Shown here in pieces: positions 17,419-27,155 of a DNA stretch of 64,000 nucleotides. The DNA is taken from assembly GCA_024235735.1 (NCBI GenBank), contig JACKLU010000013.1, forward strand, positions 8,138 to 72,137. The letters are read 5' to 3'. The notes beneath the pieces were generated by a model that worked only from the letters and a program-made list of their open reading frames with translations, had not been told where the DNA came from and ran no database searches. How positions within the stretch are numbered: position 1 is the stretch's first letter; each line of letters opens with the position of its first letter. Origin of the DNA: Burkholderiales bacterium (GTDB taxonomy: Bacteria > Pseudomonadota > Gammaproteobacteria > Burkholderiales > Nitrosomonadaceae). The position numbers and the translations under genes were made by a program.

Positions 17419-18081
17419 TGCATCCTTTTTTTGCATGAAAACACAACATGCTGGTAACTATGCACCGTATACCGCGAACGGATTATTAGTCGTTTAGCGT
17501 ATGCTGCGCTTGTTAATTGGCATTACGGATTATCCTGCTTCAGGAAAGCACTGTCCACATTGAAAAATTGAAAATTTTTTCAAAGAACTGCAAAACAGGC
17601 GATTAAGCATTATTATTTAACCTCTGTTTTTATCAGGCGTACGCCCTAGAAGTCTGCCGGACTTAAACAAGCGTAGCGAGCTAAACGGGATAATGCGCAC
17701 GGATTTCCTCAATTTTGAGGCGCGTAGCAAGACTGTGTAACGAAAAATTGAGGAAACATGCGCCGTCTTCTCATTGGCGCAACAGAGTATAGTCTTATAT
17801 CCGACAGACTCCTAGACTGTATTACCATGGAATGCTAATATAATAATTGCATAGGCGAGCAATTTCATTTTGCCAAAGTTTCCGCAACGTTTTCTTAGAC
17901 TAGCACTATCAAACGTAATGGCGTCCGCACTGAATGTATGCAAACACAGCCACATCGGATTAAAAATAACAAAATGCACAAAAAAGTGAACTTGCTATAT
18001 ACTTTGCTTTATGAATATCGCCGAGTAGGTGTAGGGTAAATTGTACGATATTAAAAATCAAATCTAGGAGAGGATTTTAAA
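17419..18081. other. 663-bp gene-free region holding an inverted-repeat element
   Basis: No open frame of coding character was found. The central part is the 162-bp element described at 17650-17811. The right end carries the ribosome-binding site (TAGGAGAGGA) for the small exported protein at 18082. The remaining sequence is AT-rich and I see no clear promoter match. Confidence 0.5.
17650..17811. mobile_element. 162-bp MITE-like element flanked by CTAG
   Basis: The ends are inverted copies sharing AGTCTG-Y-CGGA (left AAGTCTGCCGGACTTAA; right, inverted, GAGTCTGTCGGATATAA). CTAG stands immediately outside each end (17646-17649 and 17812-17815), a 4-bp duplication of the YTAR type used by the IS5 group. 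Inside is a perfect 13-bp inverted repeat, TTTCCTCAATTTT and its complement, so the whole element can fold back on itself. No coding capacity. Transposon origin is inferred from the ends and duplication. Confidence 0.65.
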
Positions 18082-18336
18082 ATGAAAAAATTTGTAATGA
18101 CCGCGATTGCTGCAATGTTTGTATTCAGTTCAACATCAACCATGGCGAGCGGAAATCTCGAATCATCACTGACCCCTATCAGTGCCGAAAATGTTTTAAA
18201 CTGGATGAACTGCAGAGACAAGGATCCGAATGCTTCCGTCAAAAGCATGACCAAGACCAAAGATGGCAAAATTGTTGTGGTTAAATGCTCCGTGGCCAAC
18301 AAAATCGTGGCTGACGCACAAGCTAGCAGCAAATAA
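18082..18336 (+). CDS. Small exported protein with two cysteines
   Basis: The 84-residue product has a signal peptide (MKKFVMTAIAAMFVFSSTST, cleavage after MAS). The short mature domain of about 60 residues contains two cysteines (NWMNCRDKD and VVVKCSV), able to form one disulphide. TAGGAGAGGATTTTAAA precedes the ATG and gives a strong start. It is a single-gene unit with a terminator-like hairpin 24 bases after the stop. I do not recognise the family. Confidence 0.7.
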   Translation: MKKFVMTAIAAMFVFSSTSTMASGNLESSLTPISAENVLNWMNCRDKDPNASVKSMTKTKDGKIVVVKCSVANKIVADAQASSK

Positions 18337-18359
18337 TTTCTGCTGGGACTGCTTTATAG

Positions 18360-18392
18360 GGGTCTATAATCGCCTGCATACGATATAGACCC
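18360..18392 (+). terminator. Hairpin after the small exported protein gene
   Basis: GGGTCTATA and TATAGACCC form a perfect 9-bp stem around a 15-base loop. The sequence after it is ATTTCATTT, only moderately T-rich. Its position 24 bases after the stop codon supports a terminator role. Confidence 0.55.
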
Positions 18393-18565
18393 ATTTCATT
18401 TACCTGTTTAGCAACACCGCTCATTTCGTCTTATCCTTCAACTCGCATTGATACGAAATGTCAACGGTAGCAGCTTTTTCTGATGCTTCTCTGAAATCGA
18501 ATTTCCCTTGGCTATACAGTCGCGGAAATCGGTGTTAACCATCTGCTTAAATTCAGGTTGGTATT

Positions 18566-19099
18566 TTGTTACCAGTACATCTGTTAAAATTTTTTGCTGG
18601 AATCAGTCTGTCTGTTTTTCTTGGATTTGTCGCACTCTGTTATTTTTCGCCAAAGTTTTTCATCAAAACAGCGTATATACTGGTGAAACTGGAATTGAGT
18701 GATATTCCCGAGATTTCCAGTATAGCACTCAGCCAAATGATGGAATCATCCACGCCCACCGTCGCGAAAAACTTTATTCTCGTCGATGTCCGCACACCAC
18801 AGGAACGCCATGTTTCAGTTATCCCTGGCGCTGTTGACGATCAAGCCTTCGAACGCCATCTGGCTGATTATCAGCACAAAAAAATCATTGTTTATTGCAC
18901 GATAGGCTATCGCAGCGGATTTTATGCCAGGACATTACGCGACAAGGGACTGGATGCCTACAACTTGAGTGAAGGTATCCTTGGCTGGACGCATGCCGAT
19001 GGGCGGCTGCTCGATTCGCATGGACGTTCAACAAGACGAGTGCATGTCTATAGCCGCCCATGGCATCTGGCTATTAAAGATTATATGGCCGTGTATTAA
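18566..19099 (+). CDS. Membrane-anchored rhodanese-like protein
   Basis: A TTG start is proposed because no in-frame ATG occurs before residue 52. The 177-residue protein has an N-terminal hydrophobic segment (KFFAGISLSVFLGFVALCYF). A single rhodanese domain follows, including FILVDVRTPQERHVSVIPGA and the active-site loop CTIGYRSG, with the sulphur-accepting cysteine near residue 111. Rhodaneses transfer sulphane sulphur; the acceptor is unknown. The C-terminus past the domain (HGRSTRRVHVYSRPWHLA) is conserved-looking but unassigned. Start choice is uncertain. Confidence 0.75.
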   Translation: MLPVHLLKFFAGISLSVFLGFVALCYFSPKFFIKTAYILVKLELSDIPEISSIALSQMMESSTPTVAKNFILVDVRTPQERHVSVIPGAVDDQAFERHLADYQHKKIIVYCTIGYRSGFYARTLRDKGLDAYNLSEGILGWTHADGRLLDSHGRSTRRVHVYSRPWHLAIKDYMAVY

Positions 19100-19233
19100 C
19101 AAATCCTTCAGTCAAGCGCGACACAAAAATTTTCCTGATTCCCGGTTAGCACACTTTAGCTGTTTCAAACAAAAAATATCGGTTATTATCCCAAGTGTTG
19201 TCACTACTTGTTCAAAGGGAAGGCGTAATACTG

Positions 19234-20193
19234 ATGCAAAGATTTTTGTTATCGTTTTTTACTGTTTTCGTTTTATTGGCGACCAATAACCTCCGTGCTG
19301 AAGCCTGGCCATTACCGCCACCCGGCATCGATATTTTTGGACAAATCCGCACCACTCAGGCCGGCCGCACAGATACACTGCTGGATATAGCCCGCCTTTA
19401 TGACATTGGGCAAACAGAAATTGTGCTGGCCAACCCACATGTTGACCGATGGATGCCGGATGACGGCTCCGAGGTGATTCTGCCAAGCCGTTATATTTTC
19501 CCGCAGGCTGAACGCAAAGGTATCGTACTTAATCTGGCTGAAATGCGCCTTTATTATTTTCCCGAAACCAGGAAAGGTGAAAAACCGGTCGTCATGACAT
19601 TTCCAACCGGCATTGGACGCATGGACTGGGACACACCACTGGGTATATCCCGAATCACTGAAAAAAAGAAAGATCCAACATGGACACCTCCGGAATCGAT
19701 AAAACGATACCGCATCGCCAATGGCGAACCGCCGCTCCCCGATATTGTTCCGCCGGGTCCTGATAACCCGTTAGGTCGTCATGCAATGCGGCTCAGTATC
19801 GGAAAAGGTTCCTATCTGATTCATGGCACGGCCAAGCCGTTCGGCGTTGGCATGCGCGTATCGTCCGGGTGCATCCGCATGTATCCCGAAGATATCGAAA
19901 AACTGTTTGATCTGGTTCCGATCGGCACTCAGGTCAACATTGTTAATCAGCCGATTAAACTCGGATGGCAGCTTGATTCACTGTTTATTGAGCTGCATCC
20001 ACCGCTGGAAGAAGACGAAACAAAATACGCCAATTACAAACAGATGGTCATCACTGAAATTAACAGTTTTCTGATGCAGCAACGGAATCAGCAGAAACTG
20101 GGCGTGGACTTTGAAATCGATCATGAAATGCTGGATCGCGCAATCGCCGAAAAAAGCGGTGTACCCATCATGATATCGCGCACGCCTTCCTGA
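19234..20193 (+). CDS. L,D-transpeptidase (YkuD family)
   Basis: The start is taken as the ATG at 19234, preceded by AAGGGAAGG and followed by a signal peptide (MQRFLLSFFTVFVLLATNNL, then RAEA); the frame extends upstream without such a site. Residues about 45-85 resemble a LysM-like domain (TLLDIARLYDIGQTEIVLAN). The YkuD domain carries the catalytic motif HGTAKPFGVGMRVSSGCIRM, with histidine near residue 201 and cysteine near residue 217. These enzymes make 3-3 peptidoglycan cross-links or attach lipoproteins, in the periplasm. Length 319 matches ErfK/YbiS-type proteins. Confidence 0.92.
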   Translation: MQRFLLSFFTVFVLLATNNLRAEAWPLPPPGIDIFGQIRTTQAGRTDTLLDIARLYDIGQTEIVLANPHVDRWMPDDGSEVILPSRYIFPQAERKGIVLNLAEMRLYYFPETRKGEKPVVMTFPTGIGRMDWDTPLGISRITEKKKDPTWTPPESIKRYRIANGEPPLPDIVPPGPDNPLGRHAMRLSIGKGSYLIHGTAKPFGVGMRVSSGCIRMYPEDIEKLFDLVPIGTQVNIVNQPIKLGWQLDSLFIELHPPLEEDETKYANYKQMVITEINSFLMQQRNQQKLGVDFEIDHEMLDRAIAEKSGVPIMISRTPS

Positions 20194-20221
20194 GAAAAAA
20201 TCCCATTACTCACCGCTATCG

Positions 20222-21490
20222 CTATATCAAAATTAGCAGCGCCGCCCCAATACCCACAGCCGTTGCCAACATGCCGGTAGCGCAGCGTTTGGCGATCAAT
20301 GTATTGCCAACAAAACAAATCATTCCGAGTTTAAAAACGATATTGGAAAGTATGCTCAGTGCAATAGCCATAACGGTTTCCGAATCCTGCAGCTTGCCCA
20401 TTTCGAACAGCCGCAGACTCGTTAGTGTAATAGCATCGACATCTGTCAATCCGGTTATTAATGCCACGGCGTACAACCCTCGGCTGCCCGCGATATCGGA
20501 CAACCAGGCGGCAAAAAGCAAAACGACGGCATAAAGCAATCCAAAACTCGCCGCAGTACGCAATTCAGCCGGATTACTGATTTCCGGTGCGGGTATATTG
20601 TTATGTTCCGTTAGGCGCTTCCACCAATACACTGTCGCACCCAGACCAAGCAGCAAACCGCTGGCAAGCACCGGCAACAGCTTGGGCAGAATGCCGGGAG
20701 AAACAACAGAGCAGACAATTGCCAGTCGTATCAACACCATAAGATTGGCGATCATAATAACCACAATTGCCAATTGCATGAAATACTGACTATTCCTGCT
20801 GAGTTTCGTATAAACCAGTGTTGTCGCCGTACTGGAAACCAGACCACCAAACAGGCCTAGCAATACCGCGCCATGCCGTTCACCCAGGAGACGTAAGGCC
20901 ACATAGCCCATCAGACTGACACCTGAAATCAGCACCACCATCAGCCAGATCTGATAGAGGTTGATAGTTTGGTAAGGTCCGATATTTTCATCAGGCAGAA
21001 TGGGCAAAATGATAAACGTCAATACCGCAAATTGCAGAATGGATACCAGATCGCGACGATCAAGCTTCTGTGTCATGCCATGCAATTCGGTCTTGAAATA
21101 CAGCAGAATGGTTGTCACGATCGCCAGCATGAGGGCCAGCTTAGTGTCGCCATACCAGACAATTGCGCCCAATCCGTAGCAGATAATAATCGCCGCAACG
21201 GTTGTCGTTCCCGGATCAATCGTGTTGTCGTCTTTTGTACGCAGATACGCTGCAATGACCATGGCGCCGACAATCAAAAGTCCGGCAGCCAGGAACCACG
21301 GTGATTCAGTCCTTTCAGACAGCATCGCGGCCAGCGTACCGAACAAAGCCACCAGCGCAAAAGTCCGCAATCCCGCTTTGGCGCTGGGACTCCGCTCGCG
21401 CTCAAGTCCTATAAATAGACCAATTGCCAGACTGGTAGCAAAATGCGGCAAATGAAAAAGCGCCTCGTCCTGTAGAAATTCGATATACAT
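20222..21490 (-). CDS. MgtC/SapB-type membrane protein with DUF4010
   Basis: The 422-residue polytopic protein has an N-terminal MgtC-like domain containing FATSLAIGLFIGLERER and the segment GLRTFALVALFGTLAAML. A C-terminal DUF4010 half of six to seven transmembrane segments follows (LFGGLVSSTATTLVYTKLSR; LITGLTDVDAITLTSLRL). Family function is not settled; short MgtC proteins are linked to magnesium limitation and virulence, but the long DUF4010 form is uncharacterised. It is convergent with the L,D-transpeptidase gene and lies downstream of recJ. Confidence 0.85.
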   Translation of the reverse strand: MYIEFLQDEALFHLPHFATSLAIGLFIGLERERSPSAKAGLRTFALVALFGTLAAMLSERTESPWFLAAGLLIVGAMVIAAYLRTKDDNTIDPGTTTVAAIIICYGLGAIVWYGDTKLALMLAIVTTILLYFKTELHGMTQKLDRRDLVSILQFAVLTFIILPILPDENIGPYQTINLYQIWLMVVLISGVSLMGYVALRLLGERHGAVLLGLFGGLVSSTATTLVYTKLSRNSQYFMQLAIVVIMIANLMVLIRLAIVCSVVSPGILPKLLPVLASGLLLGLGATVYWWKRLTEHNNIPAPEISNPAELRTAASFGLLYAVVLLFAAWLSDIAGSRGLYAVALITGLTDVDAITLTSLRLFEMGKLQDSETVMAIALSILSNIVFKLGMICFVGNTLIAKRCATGMLATAVGIGAALLILI

Positions 21491-21535
21491 GCTAATCTGT
21501 TATCCTGATTCGCTTCAATCATTAGGCGTATTATG

Positions 21536-23275
21536 TCACGCGCCGGGAATTTTCTCATGAGGATCCAGCCAGTGATCCAACATCAACTGCAGCGTGGTAC
21601 GGCCATTAAATTCGTTTAACTGCAATTGATAAACCGCATTGATGACATCGGGCAATAGATCATTGTGAAAAAACAAAATGGCATCGTATAGGGTATTGGA
21701 TTCAAATTTTTTGAGTTTCAGTTTTAGATGTTTCCCGCCGACAACACGCTGACTCTCTACATAAAACTGCGCATGAAAAGTCGGCTGCGGAAAGCCCTGT
21801 CCCCAGACTTGCTGCATCAATTGCTGCGCCAGTTCCACATTGATTTCAGGTTCCGCCAGATCGCCATCGGTTTCAATGACACGTGTAAGATCCGCCGATG
21901 CCAACAATCCCTGCGCCGTTTGCTCGAAAGCATCGCAGAATGACATAAAATTACCCTCCTGTATCGTCAAACCCGCCGCCGCTGCATGACCGCCAAATTT
22001 AACAATCAAAGAAGGATGACGTTTAGACACCAGATCGAGTGCGTCACGCAGATGAAAACCCGGGATGGAGCGCCCGGACCCTTTCATTTCACCGGTATTG
22101 CCCGGCGCAAAAATAATGGTTGGACGATGATATCTTTCCTTGATGCGCGACGCCAGAATACCGATCACTCCCTGATGCCAGCTCTGATCGTACAGACACA
22201 CACTGTGCGCCTGCTGAATTTTTCCATTTTCGGCATTCAACCTGTTTTCCAGCATCGACAAAGCGCTTTCATGCATATCGGACTCGATTTCACGGCGCTG
22301 AATATTCAAGGCATCCAGTTGACGCGCAATGTGCTCGGCATAAACCGGATCGTCGGTAGTCAGACATTCAATACCCAGCGACATATCATCCAGACGACCT
22401 GCCGCGTTGAGCCGCGGCCCCAGAATAAATCCCAGATCATAGGTTGACGTTCGCGCGTAGTTACGCCGCGTGATTTTAAGCAACGCCTGAATTCCCATGC
22501 AGGCGGCGCCCTTGCGGATTCGCTTCAAACCCTGCTGCACCATTATGCGATTATTATCATCCAGTCTGACGACATCGGCCACCGTGCCCAACGCAACGAG
22601 GTCCAGAAAACTAGCCAGATTCGGCCCTCTATCATCGGGAAAGGCGCCGCGAAGACGCAGTTCGGCTCTGAGCGCCAGCATCAGATAAAAAATGACGCCC
22701 ACACCGGCAATACTTTTACTCGGAAAGGAACACCCCGGCTGATTCGGATTGATGATTGCCGCTGCATCGGGCAGTGCGTCCCCGGGTAGATGATGGTCTG
22801 TTACCAGAACCTGCATTCCCAAGGCATTTGCCGCCGCTACACCATCAATGCTGGCAATCCCGTTATCCACGGTGATCAGAATGTCGGGCTGTCGGGTCTT
22901 ATGTGCAAGCTCAACAATTTCAGGCGTAAGTCCATAACCATATTCGAATCGGTTAGGAACCAGATAATCCACGAGCGCACCAAACTGGCGCAATATACGC
23001 AGACCGACCGCGCAGGCAGTAGCACCATCGGAATCATAATCCGCAACAATCAGCAGACGTTTCCCGCTTGCAATGGCATCCGCCAGAATACAAGCCATCA
23101 GGCCGATATTCCTGATATGATGGTACGGAATCAGCCTCGTCAGTTCGGTCTCGAGTTGTTCCACGCGCGCGATGCCTCGCGCGGCGTAAATCCGCGCCAG
23201 AACAGGCGACAGGCCATGACGCCGCAGCGCCTCAAAAGCCTGTGCATCAACGGTACGTGTGATTATTCTCGACAT
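21536..23275 (-). CDS. recJ: Single-stranded-DNA-specific exonuclease RecJ
   Basis: 5'-3' exonuclease acting in recombination, mismatch repair and base-excision repair. The DHH phosphoesterase motifs are present: LLIVADYDSDGATACAVG (motif I), ILITVDNGIAS (motif II), VLVTDHHLPGDALP (motif III, DHH) and a DHHA1 domain with GSGRSIPGFHLRDAL and KFGGHAAAAGLT. I start at the ATG 23273-23275 (MSRIITRT), giving 579 residues; a longer in-frame extension has no support. It ends the corC-recJ side of the phoH-ybeY-corC run. Confidence 0.94.
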   Translation of the reverse strand: MSRIITRTVDAQAFEALRRHGLSPVLARIYAARGIARVEQLETELTRLIPYHHIRNIGLMACILADAIASGKRLLIVADYDSDGATACAVGLRILRQFGALVDYLVPNRFEYGYGLTPEIVELAHKTRQPDILITVDNGIASIDGVAAANALGMQVLVTDHHLPGDALPDAAAIINPNQPGCSFPSKSIAGVGVIFYLMLALRAELRLRGAFPDDRGPNLASFLDLVALGTVADVVRLDDNNRIMVQQGLKRIRKGAACMGIQALLKITRRNYARTSTYDLGFILGPRLNAAGRLDDMSLGIECLTTDDPVYAEHIARQLDALNIQRREIESDMHESALSMLENRLNAENGKIQQAHSVCLYDQSWHQGVIGILASRIKERYHRPTIIFAPGNTGEMKGSGRSIPGFHLRDALDLVSKRHPSLIVKFGGHAAAAGLTIQEGNFMSFCDAFEQTAQGLLASADLTRVIETDGDLAEPEINVELAQQLMQQVWGQGFPQPTFHAQFYVESQRVVGGKHLKLKLKKFESNTLYDAILFFHNDLLPDVINAVYQLQLNEFNGRTTLQLMLDHWLDPHEKIPGA

Positions 23276-23340
23276 GAACCGTTGATTATAAATTCTTCCC
23301 CGGCCACAATATAACAACAATCATGCACTGATAACCCGAT

Positions 23341-24183
23341 TTAACCGGATTCGGATTCAGTTACAACTTTCTCGGCTTTAAGTATATACAATCTGCGGCT
23401 GTCCGCGCGCAGCACGGTAAATTTAAAGTTTTCAATCATGACTGATTCATTCCGGTTAGGCAGTCTTCCAAATTTATTCAGCACCAAACCGCCAATTGTA
23501 TCGTAATCCGCATCACTGAAATTTGCGCCTACCGTTTCATTAAAATTGCCGATTTCGGTTATCGCTTTGATGCGGTAAGTGTTTTCCTGCTCCTGAACAA
23601 TGTTGGCTTCATCTTCATCAAAATCGTATTCATCTTCAATTTCACCGACAATTTGCTCCAGCACATCCTCAATGGTAATCAGTCCGGCAACGCCGCCATA
23701 TTCATTGACTACGATCGCGATATGGTTACGATTGTTGCGAAAATCTTTCAACAGCACATTGAGTTGCTTGGATTCAGGAATAAAAACCGCCGGGCGCAGC
23801 ATAGCGCGAATATTGAAATCTTCCTCACCGGCATAATAGCGCAGCAAATCCTTTGCCAGCAGAATACCCAGAATATTATCCTCGCAGCCTTCCGTGACCG
23901 GAAAACGCGAATGTGCGGTTTCGATCACAAAAGGGATAAATTTCTCGGGCGGTTCATTAATATCAATGACATCCATCTGACTACGCGGAATCATGATGTC
24001 GCGCGCCTGCATTTCGGATACCTGCATGACGCCTTCGATCATGCTGAGCGCATCGGAATCAAGCAGATTACGCTCAAATGCGGAATGCAATAATGTGATC
24101 AGTTGTTTCCGGTCTTCAGGTTCGCGCAAGAGCATGGTGCTGAGACGCTCAAGCCAACCCGTTTTAGGCGAAGGGTCGTCCAT
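23341..24183 (-). CDS. corC: CorC/HlyC-family CBS-domain protein
   Basis: The 280-residue cytosolic protein has tandem CBS domains (MQARDIMIPRSQMDVIDINE at about 54-73; the second around LKDFRNNRNHIAIVVNEYGG). A C-terminal CorC_HlyC domain ends the protein (YRIKAITEIGNFNETVGANF). It corresponds to YbeX of Escherichia coli, linked to magnesium/cobalt resistance and to ribosome maturation. The order phoH-ybeY-corC is strongly conserved. In E. coli lnt follows; here recJ occupies that place. Confidence 0.93.
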   Translation of the reverse strand: MDDPSPKTGWLERLSTMLLREPEDRKQLITLLHSAFERNLLDSDALSMIEGVMQVSEMQARDIMIPRSQMDVIDINEPPEKFIPFVIETAHSRFPVTEGCEDNILGILLAKDLLRYYAGEEDFNIRAMLRPAVFIPESKQLNVLLKDFRNNRNHIAIVVNEYGGVAGLITIEDVLEQIVGEIEDEYDFDEDEANIVQEQENTYRIKAITEIGNFNETVGANFSDADYDTIGGLVLNKFGRLPNRNESVMIENFKFTVLRADSRRLYILKAEKVVTESESG

Positions 24184-24227
24184 TCTGATTTTTCGTTACT
24201 TTAAAAACCTGTCAAATATAGGGTGTA

Positions 24228-24728
24228 CTACGCATGCGTTATTAAACCGCTACCGTCTTCCGCATAAGGATTGTCAAAGCCCAGCCGCGCAAGAATTGCA
24301 ATTTCTTTCTGTTCCATAATGACAGCTTCATCGTCCTCTATATGATCATAGCCCTGCGCATGAAGAACGCCATGAATCGCCAGATGCGCATAATGCGCCA
24401 TCAGTGCTTTGCGCTGATGTTTGGCTTCCTGTTCGACAATCTCTGCGCATAACACAATATCGGCGGATAACAAATCCATGCCGTCGTAAACAAAAGTCAA
24501 TACATTAGTCGCATAATCCTTGCCACGGTAGTCACGGTTCAAAGCGCGTCCTTCCGTCCCGTCCACGATACGAATGGTAATTTCAGCCTGCTGCTCAACC
24601 GCTGACTTGACCCAGCGCCTGAATTGCGTGCGAGTCGGCAGATTCGCCAGATCCGTGTGATCTGCCGCGTACTGCACAGCCAGACTGAATGATTTTTGCG
24701 CCACCTTATTTTGGCTGGCAGTCTGCAA
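24228..24728 (-). CDS. ybeY: Endoribonuclease YbeY
   Basis: Zinc-dependent RNase involved in 16S rRNA 3' maturation and ribosome quality control. The zinc motif HX3HX5H is present as HGVLHAQGYDH (residues about 125-135). The upstream RDYRGKDYATNVLTFVY matches the conserved core. Length 166 is typical. It starts 10 bases after phoH and precedes corC by 44 bases. Confidence 0.95.
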   Translation of the reverse strand: MQTASQNKVAQKSFSLAVQYAADHTDLANLPTRTQFRRWVKSAVEQQAEITIRIVDGTEGRALNRDYRGKDYATNVLTFVYDGMDLLSADIVLCAEIVEQEAKHQRKALMAHYAHLAIHGVLHAQGYDHIEDDEAVIMEQKEIAILARLGFDNPYAEDGSGLITHA

Positions 24729-24738
24729 TCACAGACAT

Positions 24739-25761
24739 TTATTCAGCTGCCTCGCGCGGTTTCCGGTCATGCTTTTCATAAGCGTCGACGATACGCTGCA
24801 CCAGCGGATGCCGAACCACATCACCCGATTGAAAATAGGTAAATGCGACACCGCGAATGTCCTTGAGCACTTCCTTGGCATCCGCCAGACCGCTTTTCTG
24901 ATGCTTGGGTAAATCGATTTGTGTAATATCGCCGGTAATAACAGCTTTTGATCCAAAACCGATACGCGTCAGAAACATTTTCATTTGTTCAGGTGTTGTA
25001 TTCTGTGCCTCATCCAGAATAATGAACGACTGATTCAACGTGCGTCCGCGCATAAAAGCCAGTGGAGCAATTTCTATCGCCTGGCGCTCAAATTGTTTGC
25101 TGGTTTTATCAAAACCCATCAAATCATACAACGCATCGTAGAGCGGCCTCAGATAAGGATCGACTTTCTGTGTCATGTCTCCCGGCAAAAAACCAAGCCG
25201 CTCGCCGGCTTCCACGGCAGGTCTGACCAGAATCAAACGGGTAATCAGTCCGCGTTCCAGCGCATCCACAGCACTGGCAACGGCGAGATAGGTTTTGCCG
25301 GTTCCTGCTGGTCCAATGGCAAAAGTAATATCGTGATCCTGTATTTGTTGCAAATATTGCGCCTGACGCTCAGTCCGTCCACATAAATTTGCCCGTCGCG
25401 TCAGTAGAGCTGGCGAAAATTTCTCCATGACGGTCAATTCTTCATCCAGTGGACGATTTTCGGCATGCCGTACATTATCAGTATTCCTGGCTTCAATCAG
25501 ACCAAGCTGAATCTGCTCCAGACTGAGGTGTTGACGTGATTGATCGTAGAATCGGCGCAGCACGTCCGCTGCAAGCTTGGTCCTGTCAGAATCACCATAC
25601 AGACTGAATCGTTCACCACGCCTTGAAATGGTGACATCAAGCGCCGTTTCGACCTGCTTCAGGTTTTCGTCCAACACACCGCATAAATTCGCCAGTCGCT
25701 GATTATCGGCCGGTGTAAAGGAAAGCTCTAGGGATTTTGATTTCAATGTGACGCGATACAA
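24739..25761 (-). CDS. phoH: PhoH-family ATPase (YbeZ)
   Basis: The 340-residue protein has an N-terminal KH-like region and a PhoH P-loop domain. Walker A is AIGPAGTGKTYLAVASAV (near residue 143) and the Walker B-like strand is SFIILDEAQNTTPEQMK. YbeZ partners YbeY in RNA processing, in keeping with its position directly upstream of ybeY. The name phoH is by family; the closest E. coli counterpart is ybeZ. Confidence 0.94.
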   Translation of the reverse strand: MYRVTLKSKSLELSFTPADNQRLANLCGVLDENLKQVETALDVTISRRGERFSLYGDSDRTKLAADVLRRFYDQSRQHLSLEQIQLGLIEARNTDNVRHAENRPLDEELTVMEKFSPALLTRRANLCGRTERQAQYLQQIQDHDITFAIGPAGTGKTYLAVASAVDALERGLITRLILVRPAVEAGERLGFLPGDMTQKVDPYLRPLYDALYDLMGFDKTSKQFERQAIEIAPLAFMRGRTLNQSFIILDEAQNTTPEQMKMFLTRIGFGSKAVITGDITQIDLPKHQKSGLADAKEVLKDIRGVAFTYFQSGDVVRHPLVQRIVDAYEKHDRKPREAAE

Positions 25762-25826
25762 TTAGGATATTTTGATTTTCTCAGCAGAAAGCAAACTTTG
25801 CAAGCAAAACACTAAAGATTACAAAC

Positions 25827-27155
25827 CTAAATACCGGCAACTTCGCCACGCAAGGAATGCGACAAGGCTTCTGTAATGCGGATATCGACAAAACGTCCGA
25901 TCAACGCCCTGTCTCCGGGAAAATTAACTACGCGATTATTATCAGTACGGCCAAAAATCTGATCGCTATTCTTTTTGGAAATACCTTCAACCAGAATACG
26001 TTGTGTACTGCCAACCATATTCAAGCCAATTTTCCGGGACTGTTGCTGGATTTGCGCCTGCAAACGCTGCAAACGCTCCAATTTTACCGATTGCGGTGTA
26101 TCATCCGGCAAATCGGCAGCCGGTGTCCCTGGACGCGCACTGTAAATGAAACTGAAAGAATCATCAAAATTCAATTCCTTGATCAGTTGCATTGTCGCTT
26201 CAAAATCCTCCTCTGTCTCGCCTGGAAAACCAACGATAAAATCGGACGACAGCGATAGTTGCGGACGAATATCACGCAACCGGCGCACAATGGATTTATA
26301 CTCATGCACACTGTAACCCCGTTTCATTGCAGCCAGTATTCTGTCCGAACCGGACTGCACGGGTAAATGCAAATGACTGACGAGTTTGGGCAGTACGCGG
26401 TACGATGCAATGAGCCGGGATGTAAATTCCTTGGGATGCGACGTCGTATAGCGAATACGCTCAATGCCGGGTATTTCATGAATGTATTCAATCAGCAGCG
26501 CAAAATCGGCAATGCCGCCATCATCCACCACCCCCAGATACGCGTTGACGTTTTGCCCCAGCAGGTTAATTTCCTTGACACCCTGATCAGCCAGTACGGC
26601 AATTTCTGTCAATACATCACCCAATGGTCTTGATACTTCCTCACCACGCGTATAAGGCACGACACAGTAACTGCAATACTTGCTGCACCCTTCCATAATG
26701 GAAACAAAGGCTGTTGCGCCTTCTGTACGAGCAGGCGGCAAGTGGTCGAATTTCTCAATTTCCGGGAAAGTGATATCCACCTGAGACCGACCAGTCGTCC
26801 TGCGTTTCTCGATCAGTTCAGGCAAGCGGTGCAATGTTTGAGGGCCAAAAACAATATCGACGAATGGCGCACGGCTGACGATAGCCTTGCCTTCCTGGCT
26901 TGCCACACATCCGCCAACACCGATTAGCAGATTGGGATTAGCCGCCTTGAGATGCTTGACGCGCCCCAGATCATGAAATACCTTTTCCTGCGCCTTTTCG
27001 CGTACCGAGCAGGTATTAAACAGAATAACATCGGCCTGCGCAGGGTCGTCAGTAGACTCCATGCCATGCGCTGCATGCAGTACATCAGCCATCTTACCTG
27101 AGTCGTACTCATTCATCTGGCAGCCAAAAGTCTTAATATAGAGTTTGTTGCTCAC
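25827..27155 (-). CDS. miaB: tRNA-2-methylthio-N6-dimethylallyladenosine synthase MiaB
   Basis: Radical-SAM methylthiotransferase acting on A37 of tRNAs that read codons starting with U. The three N-terminal UPF0004 cysteines are in KTFGCQMNE, FNTCSVRE and GVGGCVAS. The radical-SAM CX3CX2C is CSKYCSYCVVP near residue 158. A C-terminal TRAM domain ends the protein. Length 442 is typical. The start is GTG (27153-27155) and overlaps the stop of the preceding gene (GTGA), implying coupling. Confidence 0.96.
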   Translation of the reverse strand: MSNKLYIKTFGCQMNEYDSGKMADVLHAAHGMESTDDPAQADVILFNTCSVREKAQEKVFHDLGRVKHLKAANPNLLIGVGGCVASQEGKAIVSRAPFVDIVFGPQTLHRLPELIEKRRTTGRSQVDITFPEIEKFDHLPPARTEGATAFVSIMEGCSKYCSYCVVPYTRGEEVSRPLGDVLTEIAVLADQGVKEINLLGQNVNAYLGVVDDGGIADFALLIEYIHEIPGIERIRYTTSHPKEFTSRLIASYRVLPKLVSHLHLPVQSGSDRILAAMKRGYSVHEYKSIVRRLRDIRPQLSLSSDFIVGFPGETEEDFEATMQLIKELNFDDSFSFIYSARPGTPAADLPDDTPQSVKLERLQRLQAQIQQQSRKIGLNMVGSTQRILVEGISKKNSDQIFGRTDNNRVVNFPGDRALIGRFVDIRITEALSHSLRGEVAGI

